Below, in pieces: positions 32,276 through 40,407 of a DNA stretch of 64,000 nucleotides. Each line of letters starts with the position of its first letter. Position 1 is the stretch's first letter. The stretch spans positions 186,001 to 250,000 of the forward strand of contig NZ_JBNAFY010000005.1 of assembly GCF_049800915.1 (NCBI RefSeq), read 5' to 3'. The position numbers and the translations under genes were made by a program. Below the pieces are notes generated by a model, which was not told the origin of the DNA, searched no databases, and saw only the letters and a list, made by a program, of their open reading frames with translations. Source of the stretch: Amaricoccus macauensis_A. Its GTDB lineage: Bacteria; Pseudomonadota; Alphaproteobacteria; Rhodobacterales; Rhodobacteraceae.

Positions 32276-33363
32276 TGCAGGTCTTCCACGTAGGTCACGT
32301 TCACCGCCTGACCGCTGGTCACGAAATCCTGTCCGGTCACGATCAGCTCGATCTCGTTCGGGAGCCCGGTCAGCAGGACGCCGTCCTCGGTATCGCGCAC
32401 CACCTCCACGGGGAGGAACCGCACGATGCCCTCCTCGACCGCACGCAGTCCGAGCCGCCCGGTATCGTCGAGAGTGAGTGACGATTGCGGGACCAGATGC
32501 GCACTCGTGCCGGCCGTGGAGACCCGCCCCTCGGCAGTGAGCCCGTCACGGATCTCGAGCGAACCGTTGGGGATCTCCGCCTCGACGAGGAACGTCCGGG
32601 TGATCGGATCGGCCGAGTAGGACACGAACGCCACCTCGCCCTGCAGGATCTGCCCCGAAACCAGCCGCACCGAAACCGGTGCGCCGGGCCGGACCAGATC
32701 CACCTGACGCTCGGCCACATAGCCGATGAACTTGATCGGATCGAGATCGATCACGGTCGCGCATTCCGAACCGGGCTGGAGAAGCGCGCCGTATTCCGCC
32801 GTATCGGTGTCGATCAGCCCGCCGAAGGGCGCGCGAATCTCGAGCCGGTCGATCTCGAGCCTTGCCTGTTCGATGGCCGCCTGCGCCGCTTGCAACGCCG
32901 CCCGGTTGGCAATCGCCGTTGTTTCCGCCGTGTAGCCCCGCTCGGAGAGCCGCTCGGAGGCCGCGGCATTGGCTTCCGCCTCCCGGTAGCGGGCTTCAGC
33001 CTCCGCCAGAACCGCAGAGCGCGTTCCCGGATCGAGCTTGCACAGCAGATCACCCGCATTCACCCGTGCGCCGCGCCGAAGCGGCTCGGAGATCACGCGG
33101 CCCGTCGTCTCGGCGGACACCACGACCTTGCGCTCCGCTTCCGTCTGACCGCGCAGAACTATGGTGGCGTCCACCTCCCGCGCGTTCGACCGCGCGACTA
33201 CGACATCCACCTCGGAGGGCGGCGCCCCGCCTGCCCCGCCATCTTCGGATTGCGCGGCTTCGCCATCGGCCGCCGCAAAGGCCTGCAGCCGATCGCGCTC
33301 CATTATCCAGAGATAGAGCACAGCCACGACAGCCAAGGCACTGACAATCGATACCCACCGCAT
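32272..33363 (-). CDS. RND efflux periplasmic adaptor subunit
   Basis: Membrane-fusion protein linking the pump at 28787-32275 to an outer-membrane channel. 363 residues: an N-terminal membrane anchor (MRWVSIVSALAVVAVLYLW), beta-barrel/lipoyl segments (VSAETTGRVISEPLRRGARV), an alpha-hairpin (about 110-165, ARYREAEANAAASERLSERG) and LEIRAPFGGLIDT after it. The start is set by GAGG seven bases upstream of the ATG; an in-frame ATG 26 codons earlier lacks a ribosome binding site. Its stop overlaps the pump start (ATGA). No TolC-like gene is nearby. Confidence 0.92.
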   Translation of the reverse strand: MRWVSIVSALAVVAVLYLWIMERDRLQAFAAADGEAAQSEDGGAGGAPPSEVDVVVARSNAREVDATIVLRGQTEAERKVVVSAETTGRVISEPLRRGARVNAGDLLCKLDPGTRSAVLAEAEARYREAEANAAASERLSERGYTAETTAIANRAALQAAQAAIEQARLEIDRLEIRAPFGGLIDTDTAEYGALLQPGSECATVIDLDPIKFIGYVAERQVDLVRPGAPVSVRLVSGQILQGEVAFVSYSADPITRTFLVEAEIPNGSLEIRDGLTAEGRVSTAGTSAHLVPQSSLTLDDTGRLGLRAVEEGIVRFLPVEVVRDTEDGVLLTGLPNEIELIVTGQDFVTSGQAVNVTYVEDLQ

Positions 33364-33549
33364 TTCACATCCTCGACTTGAGCCGCTCCGGCCTTCTTCT
33401 CCGGCCGGATAGCGGTCAGGCAAAGCCTCTCCCGAATTCACCCCCGGAAGATAGCCGTTTGTCCGTCCCGATCCAGCAAGGAATACCGGAAAACGCCTGA
33501 ATAACGCATGACTGTATTAACGGCTTCAAGCAACAATGTCGCGACCGGT

Positions 33550-34887
33550 TCAGTGCGCAGCCCCCGGATTTACTTGAGCGGACGCTCGCTCGAGCGCCGG
33601 ATATCGCAGACCGAGTGTCACGGCACGGGCGATGAACAGCACCATCATGCCGGCCCAGAGCCCGTGGTTTCCGAATGCCGGCAGCAGCACCAGAAGCGAG
33701 AGCGCGTAGATGCTCACCGAAACCAGCATGGCGTTTCGCATCTGCCGTGTCCGCGTCGCGCCGATGAAGATCCCGTCGAGCATCCAGGACGCCACGCCCA
33801 GAATGGGGGTGAGCCCGATCCAGAACAGGTAGTCGCGCGCCGCAAGCCGCACTTCGGGCGCCGTTGTCATCACGTCGATGATCCATGGCCCCCCGACCAG
33901 AAATGCCAGCGACAGGAGAACCCCGAACGCGACGCCCCATTGGCTGCACATGATCGACGCCCGGCGCAACAGGGCCGGCTTGCGCTGCCCGAAGGCCTGA
34001 CCGACCAGCGCCTCGGCGGCGAAGGCGAAGCCGTCCAGCGCGAAGGCGGTGATCTGGAGGAACTGCAACAGCACCTGGTTGGCCGCCAGCGTCGTGTCCC
34101 CGAGCCCCGCGCCGAGAAACATGAACGCCGTGAACGAGGCCTGGAGGAGAACACTCCGGACGAGAATATCCCCGTTCACCGCCGCCATATTCGCAAGCTT
34201 CACCCGGTCGAAGACCTTCGGCCAGTTGCACCAGTCCCCGCCCCGGAACGCGTCGCGGCAGAGCCAGAGCCCGAGCGCAAGGCCGGACCACTCCGAAATC
34301 AGCGTCGCCACCGCGACCCCCTCGATGCCCCAGCCGAATTTCAGGACAAAGAGCAGATCCAGGAGGATGTTGAGGCTGTTCATGCCCACCTGAAGGTAGA
34401 GAACCCCGCGCGAGCGCTCCATGGCGATAAGCCAGCCCGTCAGCGCGTAGATCGCGATCGTCGCGGGCGCCCCCCAGATTCGGATCGAGAGATACTGCCG
34501 CGAAAGCGCCTCCACCTCGTCGGAGGCGGGCGCGATGGCGAAAGCGGCCTGGAAGATGAGCACCTGGCCTAGGATGAAGACGAGCCCGGCCGCGGTTGCG
34601 ATCATCAGGCCCCGCATGAGGAGCGAGCGCGTCTCCGCACCGTCACCCGCACCGCGCGCCTGGGCCACAAGCCCCGTGGTGCCCATCCGCAGGAATCCGA
34701 AGACCCAGTAGATCGAGGAGAGGACAACGGCACCCAGCCCGACCGCGCCAATGGGCGCCGCCTCTCCAAGCTGGCCGATGACACCGGTATCCACCGCGCC
34801 CAGGATCGGCACGGTGGCATTGGAGAGCACAATGGGCAGCGCGATGCCGAGAATGCGCCGATGCGTGAGGGGTCTATCCATCCTCAT
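33550..34887 (-). CDS. MATE-family efflux transporter
   Basis: Multidrug/toxin extruder with 12 predicted helices, 445 residues. Begins MRMDRPLTHRRILGIALPIV and contains LSNATVPILGAVDTGVIGQLG (split over helix 1), AQARGAGDGAETRSLLMRG and QILLQ-like NQVLLQFLQITAFALDGFAFAAEALVGQAFG, which is typical of the DinF/NorM clade. MDRPLTHRR (ATG at 34881) is an alternative start two codons in. Its 5' end overlaps the stop of the upstream thioesterase gene by 14 bases, so the three genes are likely one unit. Confidence 0.92.
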   Translation of the reverse strand: MRMDRPLTHRRILGIALPIVLSNATVPILGAVDTGVIGQLGEAAPIGAVGLGAVVLSSIYWVFGFLRMGTTGLVAQARGAGDGAETRSLLMRGLMIATAAGLVFILGQVLIFQAAFAIAPASDEVEALSRQYLSIRIWGAPATIAIYALTGWLIAMERSRGVLYLQVGMNSLNILLDLLFVLKFGWGIEGVAVATLISEWSGLALGLWLCRDAFRGGDWCNWPKVFDRVKLANMAAVNGDILVRSVLLQASFTAFMFLGAGLGDTTLAANQVLLQFLQITAFALDGFAFAAEALVGQAFGQRKPALLRRASIMCSQWGVAFGVLLSLAFLVGGPWIIDVMTTAPEVRLAARDYLFWIGLTPILGVASWMLDGIFIGATRTRQMRNAMLVSVSIYALSLLVLLPAFGNHGLWAGMMVLFIARAVTLGLRYPALERASAQVNPGAAH

Positions 34888-35386
34888 CCGTCTGCATCAG
34901 GAAATGCCCGGTCGCCTGCGCAAAGAGGCGTGCGCGATTGTCCTGCCAGGCCTCCACATGGACGCTGGCATAGCGCCGCCCGACGCGGTTCACCCGCGCG
35001 CGGGCATAGGCATCGCGCGCAAGTCCGGGCCGGAGATAGTCCACAGTGAAATCGATCGTGCGCGGGAAGGGCGGAAACTGCCCCGCCTCGATCGCCTGCG
35101 CTTCCGGTCCGCCGCGCTCCATCTGCTCCCAGACACCTTGCCAGACCAGTTCGATGATCGCGGTGATCTCGAGAAACGCCCCCGTCGCACCGCCATGAAG
35201 CGCGGGGAGCGCCGGATTGCCGACAAGGTTAGGCGTGAAAGAAAGCTGCGCCGTCAGCTCATCGCCCCGACGGTCGAAGGAAACACCCAGATGGCGAATA
35301 TAAGGCACCCGTTCGACGATCTGGCGCAGCGCCCCGTCGCGCCGCTGCTTGATGGCCTGAACCGGTTCGCGCGCGTCCTGTTTCAT
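34874..35386 (-). CDS. PaaI-family hotdog thioesterase
   Basis: 170-residue acyl-CoA thioesterase-like protein. The hotdog fold shows as HLGVSFDRRGDELTAQLSF, the helix motif ALHGGATGAFLEITAIIEL (His-Gly-Gly and a Glu in the active-site helix) and FTVDYLRPGLARDAYARARV. ATG at 35384-35386 overlaps the stop of the preceding thioesterase gene (ATGA). The frame is open far upstream, but that is read-through of the neighbour. The acyl substrate is unknown. The pairing with a second PaaI-type protein suggests a heteromeric hotdog enzyme (inference). Confidence 0.88.
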   Translation of the reverse strand: MKQDAREPVQAIKQRRDGALRQIVERVPYIRHLGVSFDRRGDELTAQLSFTPNLVGNPALPALHGGATGAFLEITAIIELVWQGVWEQMERGGPEAQAIEAGQFPPFPRTIDFTVDYLRPGLARDAYARARVNRVGRRYASVHVEAWQDNRARLFAQATGHFLMQTDEDG

Positions 35387-35835
35387 GCCGTTTCCTGCTT
35401 TCGTTCCACGGTGAAGGCCCCGCGGGCCGCTGCCACCGGTTCGTCCTCGCCCTCGACAAAGGCGCGGGCCTGCACGAAGGCGACATAGCGGGTCATCCGG
35501 TAGCACTCGGCGCGCGCGATGATCCGCTTTTCCGGCGTCGCGGGCCGCATGTAGTCTATGCGCAGATCGATGGTCGCGGTGCTGAAACCTGTATCGGGGT
35601 GACAAAGCACGGCGGCCCCCGAACAGGTATCGAGCAGCGCGGTGATCACCCCCCCATGCACGACGCCGGTTTCCGGATCCCCCACGAGGCTCTCGTCGTA
35701 GGGAAGCGAAACCACGGCGCGCGCCGGAGCGATTTCGTCGATCCGCATGCCCAGATGCTGCGAGTGCGGTATGCGGTTGGTAAATTCCTGCGCCAGCGCC
35801 AGCCGCGCCTCCCAATCGATCGTTTCATCCGACAT
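35383..35835 (-). CDS. PaaI-family hotdog thioesterase
   Basis: 150-residue acyl-CoA thioesterase-like protein. Motifs: IPHSQHLGMRIDEIAPARAV, VVHGGVITALLDTCSGAAVL (His-Gly-Gly and active-site Asp) and IDLRIDYMRPATPEKRI, closely matching PaaI/YdiI-type enzymes. ATG at 35835 follows GGAGGGGAG; the open frame upstream has no family similarity. It overlaps the next thioesterase gene by four bases. It is divergent from the GST gene, with 172 bp between. Confidence 0.9.
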   Translation of the reverse strand: MSDETIDWEARLALAQEFTNRIPHSQHLGMRIDEIAPARAVVSLPYDESLVGDPETGVVHGGVITALLDTCSGAAVLCHPDTGFSTATIDLRIDYMRPATPEKRIIARAECYRMTRYVAFVQARAFVEGEDEPVAAARGAFTVERKQETA

Positions 35836-36007
35836 GACGCAACTCCCCTCCAATCCGCAAATGCCTAGGACGTCGGCAGCCAAAAGCCAAGAGCGGCAAT
35901 TCCGGCCTGCATGCCGCCGAAAGCGCGCCTCACCCGTGCAAGCCTCTATCGGTATTGCAGCGCGACATGTTACGGGCGAGAGGTGTTCAGCGTGGAGGAC
36001 CCCAGAC

Positions 36008-36649
36008 ATGCCCGATTACCGCCTGCACTGCTTCGCCCAGTCCGGCAACGCCTACAAGGTAGCCCTCGCGCTCGAACTCGCGGCGCAGGACTGGGAGCCG
36101 GTCTACGTCGATTTCTTCAACGGCGCCGCCCGAACGGCGGAATACCTCGCAATCAACGAGATGGGCGAAGTGCCGGTGCTGGAACACGCCGGACTGAAGT
36201 TGAGCCAATCCGGGATGATCCTCGACTATCTCTCCAAGGTGCTGGGCCGCTTCGAGCCCGAAACCGAGGAAGAGCGCCGCGAAATCCTGCGCTGGACGCT
36301 CTGGGACAACCACAAGCTTACCTCCAACATCGCCACGCTGCGCTTCATGCTGAACTTCATACCGCCCGAGAAGCGCAAGGAAGACGTGATCGGCTTTCTC
36401 CATGGCCGGGTCGAGAGCGCCATGAACGTGCTCGAACGTCATCTGGAGGGGCGCGACTGGATCGCCGGACCGCATATCACCACGGCGGATCTCTCCTGCA
36501 TCGGGTATCTCTACTACACCGACGAGTTCGGCGTCGAAATGTCCGAGTTTCCCAATATCGACCGATGGCGCCAGACCATCGCCGCGCTCCCACGCTGGAA
36601 ACACCCCTACGAATTGATGCCCGGCCACCCCCTTCCGCAAAAGGCCTGA
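36008..36649 (+). CDS. Glutathione S-transferase family protein
   Basis: 213 residues, thioredoxin-like N-terminal domain (MPDYRLHCFAQSGNAYKVAL, with Ser in the usual catalytic position of FAQSGNAYK) and an all-helical C-terminal domain. The glutathione-binding segment MGEVPVLEHAGLKLSQSGMI shows the cis-Pro (VPVL) and the SQS-type gamma-glutamyl site. C-terminal ITTADLSCIGYLYYTDEFGV carries the N-capping Asp. ATG at 36008 is 172 bp from the divergent thioesterase. Substrate unknown. Confidence 0.9.
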   Translation: MPDYRLHCFAQSGNAYKVALALELAAQDWEPVYVDFFNGAARTAEYLAINEMGEVPVLEHAGLKLSQSGMILDYLSKVLGRFEPETEEERREILRWTLWDNHKLTSNIATLRFMLNFIPPEKRKEDVIGFLHGRVESAMNVLERHLEGRDWIAGPHITTADLSCIGYLYYTDEFGVEMSEFPNIDRWRQTIAALPRWKHPYELMPGHPLPQKA

Positions 36650-36738
36650 TCGCACTGCGGCAATCCATGCTATGGTGTGAATGATTCTTTATTCTGTTTC
36701 TGCGCCAGCGGATCCGCGCGAGTATGGAGTGAATTGCC

Positions 36739-37710
36739 ATGCCAAAGATCAGCATGCCGCCTCTGGAGATCGAATCCTCTCAAGGGTTCTCCGACCCGGC
36801 AGACGAATGCGGCCCCTATGCGACCGCGGCTCTCGGTGATCTCGGCGGGCTGAGCCAGTTCGGCGTGCGCATCGAGATGCTGCCGCCCGGTTCGGCCTCT
36901 TCGATACGCCACTGGCACTCCGCCGAAGACGAATTCGTCTACATGCTGGACGGACAACTCGTACTCGTCGAAGACACCGGCGAAAGCGTCATGAACGAAG
37001 GCTCTGCGGCGGCCTTCAGGGCCGGGGTCCGGAACGGCCACACCCTCGAAAACCGCAGCCGGGCCGATGCCACCTTCCTCGTCGCAGGCTGGCGCGACAA
37101 CAGTGACATCTGCACCTATTCCGGCCGGGACCGGCTCTGCATCAAACCCGATGGCGCGCCGCGCTTCACCCGCCGCGACGGCACGCCCATCGAACGGAAC
37201 GCCCGCGCCGAACCTTATGACGACCCGCCCCCCGAGGGCCGGGGTGGCGTGATCAACGTGGCGGCAATCCCGGTGCGGACCGGATCGGACTACCCTGCGC
37301 CCCATGCCGACCTGATGCACCAGCGCAGTTGGCTGCCGCTGGGCCAGGCCGGGGGGCTGAGCCAGTTCGGCGCAAATCTCGTCACGCTGCAGGCCGGCGG
37401 TCTCTCCTCGCTGCGCCACTGGCATTCCGCCGAAGACGAGTTCGTCCTTGTCCTCGACGGCCTTCTCCTCCTCATCGAGGATGACGGCGAAACCATGCTC
37501 CAGCCCGGAGACGCGAGTGCCCATCCCGCAGGCCTCGCCAACGCCCATCACATGCGCAACGTCTCCTCCGGCGAGGCGCGGTTCCTCGTGATCGGCACCC
37601 GCGCAATGCAAGACACCTGCACTTACGCGGATGTCGATCTCGTCTGCATCACGGAAGACGGGGAAGGCCGCTACGAGACCCGCGACGGAACACCGGTTCC
37701 GGGCAACTGA
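36739..37710 (+). CDS. Bicupin protein with two near-identical cupin motifs
   Basis: 323 residues built from two cupin domains (about 15-150 and 195-320). Each has the metal motif: RHWHSAEDEFVYMLDG (His58, His60, Glu63/65) and RHWHSAEDEFVLVLDG (His227, His229). The lead-in GGLSQFG is also shared, so the protein arose by internal duplication. Each half ends with DTCTYADVDLVC or DICTYSGRDRLC and a RDGTP turn. Small bicupins bind metal and act as dioxygenases, isomerases or lyases; the reaction cannot be told. It appears monocistronic. Confidence 0.85.
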   Translation: MPKISMPPLEIESSQGFSDPADECGPYATAALGDLGGLSQFGVRIEMLPPGSASSIRHWHSAEDEFVYMLDGQLVLVEDTGESVMNEGSAAAFRAGVRNGHTLENRSRADATFLVAGWRDNSDICTYSGRDRLCIKPDGAPRFTRRDGTPIERNARAEPYDDPPPEGRGGVINVAAIPVRTGSDYPAPHADLMHQRSWLPLGQAGGLSQFGANLVTLQAGGLSSLRHWHSAEDEFVLVLDGLLLLIEDDGETMLQPGDASAHPAGLANAHHMRNVSSGEARFLVIGTRAMQDTCTYADVDLVCITEDGEGRYETRDGTPVPGN

Positions 37711-37839
37711 TGCACTCGTAAGAAGAAATCCTCACGTCGCGTTCAAGTTCCGGTTATCATTGACAGACCGAGATTGACGGCTGGCGCATTTTGCCGAACC
37801 TGCACACAAGCGAATAATCGTATAAGAGGCCAGCAGCAG

Positions 37840-38445
37840 ATGAAGCTCTCCCCGCCCCGGCCGGATCGTCGGCGTTTTACCCGCCTTGCGCTCGCGAGCG
37901 GCGTCGCACTGGCCGCACCACGCGCCTTCGCCGCCGAGACCTTTGATCCATATGACGAAGTCATCACCGATGGCCCGGCCCGCATCACCCGCCGCATCTC
38001 GGGGCTCAGTTCGCAGAAATGGGAGGACCATTTCCCCACGCTCGGGAATGGGGCCATCCTGTGCAACACCAATGACCGTGTTCTGCATTTCTGGGGAGAG
38101 GACGGGTTCTACAAAATCTATCCGACCTCCGTCCCCCTGACGGATGAACTCACCCGGCGCGGCCGCACCGAGATCGTCCTCAAGCGTCCGGCCCCCGAAT
38201 GGCGGCCGACCCCCAACATGCTGGAGCGCAACCCGGACCTGCCGAAATATGTCGGTCCCGGCCCGCAGAACCCGCTCGGTGTCCGCGCGCTGAACCTGAG
38301 CTGGCAGTATTACCTGATCCACGGCACCAACGACATCCGCAAGATCGGGCGCCAGTCCTCCTCGGGCTGCATCGGGCTCTTCAACGAGCACATCATCGAG
38401 GTCTTCGAGCGCGCGAAGATCGGCACCCAGGTCCTGCTCATCTGA
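37840..38445 (+). CDS. L,D-transpeptidase (YkuD) with Tat-like signal
   Basis: 201 residues, probably exported. The N-terminus PDRRRFTRLALASGVALAA has twin arginines before a hydrophobic stretch, a Tat-like signal. The YkuD core contains YYLIHGTNDIRKIG (His161) and SSSGCIGL (Cys177). Such enzymes cross-link peptidoglycan stems or attach proteins to them. The Arg normally after the catalytic Cys-Ile (HGCIRM) is replaced by Gly (GCIGL). ATG at 37840 was chosen as the start of the signal; an ATG 22 codons earlier is in frame. Confidence 0.87.
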   Translation: MKLSPPRPDRRRFTRLALASGVALAAPRAFAAETFDPYDEVITDGPARITRRISGLSSQKWEDHFPTLGNGAILCNTNDRVLHFWGEDGFYKIYPTSVPLTDELTRRGRTEIVLKRPAPEWRPTPNMLERNPDLPKYVGPGPQNPLGVRALNLSWQYYLIHGTNDIRKIGRQSSSGCIGLFNEHIIEVFERAKIGTQVLLI

Positions 38446-38526
38446 CCCGCCGCGCGCATGTGATCCAACGGATGACTGGCCTCCTGCGGCAACTCTGTTA
38501 ACCTCCCCGAAAACGGGAGGAAACGG

Positions 38527-40149
38527 ATGCACAACCTGATGCAGGACCTGCCGCTGCGGGTCGGTCGGCTCATCGACCATGCCGCGCGGTTCCACACCAA
38601 TCGCCCGGTGCTCGGCCGCAGCGTCGAAGGCCCCATCGTCGAAAGCACCTGGGGCACCGTGCGCAACCGCGCACTTCGCGTGGCCCAAACCCTCTCCCGT
38701 CAGGGTTTCGGGCGCGGCGACGCCATCGGCGTGATGGGCTGGAACACGATCCGCATGCTCGAACTCTGGTATGGCGTGCCCGGCAGCGGGGCCGCACTCC
38801 ACACCCTCAACCCGCGCCTCTCGCCCGAGCAGATGGTCTACATCATCAACCACGCGGAAGACCGGCTCATTTTCGTCGATCTCGACCTCGTGCCTCTCCT
38901 GACCCGCATCCGCGACCAGATCCCCGGCGTGCGCGAGATCATCGTGCTGACGGATGCGGCCCACATGCCCGAAGCGGCCGAAGGCCTTATCCCTTACGAG
39001 GACTGGCTCGCGGACGCGGACGGCGATTTCGCCTGGGTCGAAGGCGACGAGCGCGACGCCTGCGGCATCTGCTACACCTCGGGCACCACCGGCAACCCCA
39101 AGGGCGTGGTCTACACCCACCGCTCGAACATGCTCCACGCGCTGGCCGTGCAGGCCCCCGATGCCTTCAACCTGGGCTCGTCCGACACGATCATGCCCGT
39201 GGTGCCGCTCTTCCACGCCAATGGCTGGTGCACCGGCTATATCGGGCCGCTCGTGGGGGCCTCTATGGTCCTACCTGGCCGGGACCTCACCCCACCTGCG
39301 GTCTACGACCTGCTCGAACGCGGCGTCACCTTCACCGCCGCGGTTCCCACGGTCTGGCTCGGGCTCCTCGCGCATCTCGATGCCAACGACCTCAGGTTCT
39401 CGACCCTGAAGCGCGTGGCAATCGGCGGATCGTCCTGCCCGCGCGCGGTCATCGAACGCTTCCAGGACCACTACGGCGTCGAGGTGCTGCACGCCTGGGG
39501 CATGACCGAAACCTCCCCCATCGGCACCACCTGCTCCTTCAAGCCGGAAATCCACGCCCTCTCGCCCGAGGAACGCCTCGACATCCAGGAAACGGTCGGC
39601 CACCCGCCCTTCACGGTCGATCTGAAGCTGGTCGATGACGACGGCTCCGAACTGCCATGGGACGGCAGGACCCAGGGCCGGTTGCTCGTCCGCGGCGATG
39701 CCGTTGCGCGCCGGTATCTCAAGGCCGACGCGGACGCACTCGATACCGATGGGTGGTTCGACACCGGCGATGTCGCCACGGTTACGCCCCATGGCTACGT
39801 GCGGATCACCGACCGCTCGAAGGACATCATCAAGTCGGGCGGCGAATGGATCAGTTCCATCGCGCTCGAGAACGCTGCCGTGGCGCACCCCGACGTGGCC
39901 GAGGCCGCGGCCGTTGCCTGGCGCCATCCGAAATGGGGCGAACGCCCCGTGCTCGCCGTCGTGCCGCGCCCCGGCACCGATCCGGACCCGGAAAGCATCC
40001 GGGCGGCCCTGGCAGAGCATTTCGCCAAATGGCAACTGCCCGACGAAATCCTCTTCATGGCCGAACTGCCCCATACTGCCACGGGCAAGATCTCGAAGCG
40101 GATGCTGCGGATGCAGTTGCAGGAGGACGGGTTCGAACTGACGAATTGA
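38527..40149 (+). CDS. Acyl-CoA ligase (long/medium-chain, possibly DmdB-like)
   Basis: 540-residue ANL-superfamily enzyme that adenylates a carboxylic acid and makes its CoA thioester. Motifs: YTSGTTGNPKGVVYTH (P-loop), HAWGMTETSPIGT, GWFDTGDVATV and RSKDIIKSGGEWIS, and the catalytic Lys in TATGKISKRML. Size and sequence style fit medium/long-chain ligases and also the methylmercaptopropionate-CoA ligase DmdB of marine Rhodobacterales; specificity cannot be decided by eye. No dmdC/dmdD is adjacent. A GGAGG ribosome binding site lies upstream. Confidence 0.9.
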   Translation: MHNLMQDLPLRVGRLIDHAARFHTNRPVLGRSVEGPIVESTWGTVRNRALRVAQTLSRQGFGRGDAIGVMGWNTIRMLELWYGVPGSGAALHTLNPRLSPEQMVYIINHAEDRLIFVDLDLVPLLTRIRDQIPGVREIIVLTDAAHMPEAAEGLIPYEDWLADADGDFAWVEGDERDACGICYTSGTTGNPKGVVYTHRSNMLHALAVQAPDAFNLGSSDTIMPVVPLFHANGWCTGYIGPLVGASMVLPGRDLTPPAVYDLLERGVTFTAAVPTVWLGLLAHLDANDLRFSTLKRVAIGGSSCPRAVIERFQDHYGVEVLHAWGMTETSPIGTTCSFKPEIHALSPEERLDIQETVGHPPFTVDLKLVDDDGSELPWDGRTQGRLLVRGDAVARRYLKADADALDTDGWFDTGDVATVTPHGYVRITDRSKDIIKSGGEWISSIALENAAVAHPDVAEAAAVAWRHPKWGERPVLAVVPRPGTDPDPESIRAALAEHFAKWQLPDEILFMAELPHTATGKISKRMLRMQLQEDGFELTN

Positions 40150-40206
40150 GAAGTCTCTCCCGCTCTTCGACCCACGTGCGACTGCGCGTTTTCGCGACAT
40201 TTACTG

Positions 40207-40231
40207 CGCCTGATTGCCCAGCAATCGGGCG
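40207..40231 (+). terminator. Candidate terminator of the acyl-CoA ligase gene
   Basis: Imperfect stem CGCCTGATTG against CAATCGGGCG around CCCAG, 58 bp after the stop, followed by a broken T-rich stretch (GGTTTTGGAGTGATTTTG). The remaining 170 bp up to the permease gene show no recognised regulatory site. Confidence 0.45.
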
Positions 40232-40407
40232 GTTACCGGTTTTGGAGTGATTTTGTCGCGTAAACTGGCATGAACGACTGGAATCTCGTCGCGTCCCTCC
40301 TACCCTGAACTGGTTTTTATCGCGATTGTCCGCTTGAGACGCACCCGGTCGCCCGCCTGCGCGCCCCGTGCCGAACCGGTCCCTCGCGACAGGAAGGGAC
40401 AGATCCG

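Noticed and set aside
40150..40407. Possible riboswitch before the NCS2 permease
   Set aside because: No purine-riboswitch-like three-way core was recognised; only a terminator-like hairpin near 40207.
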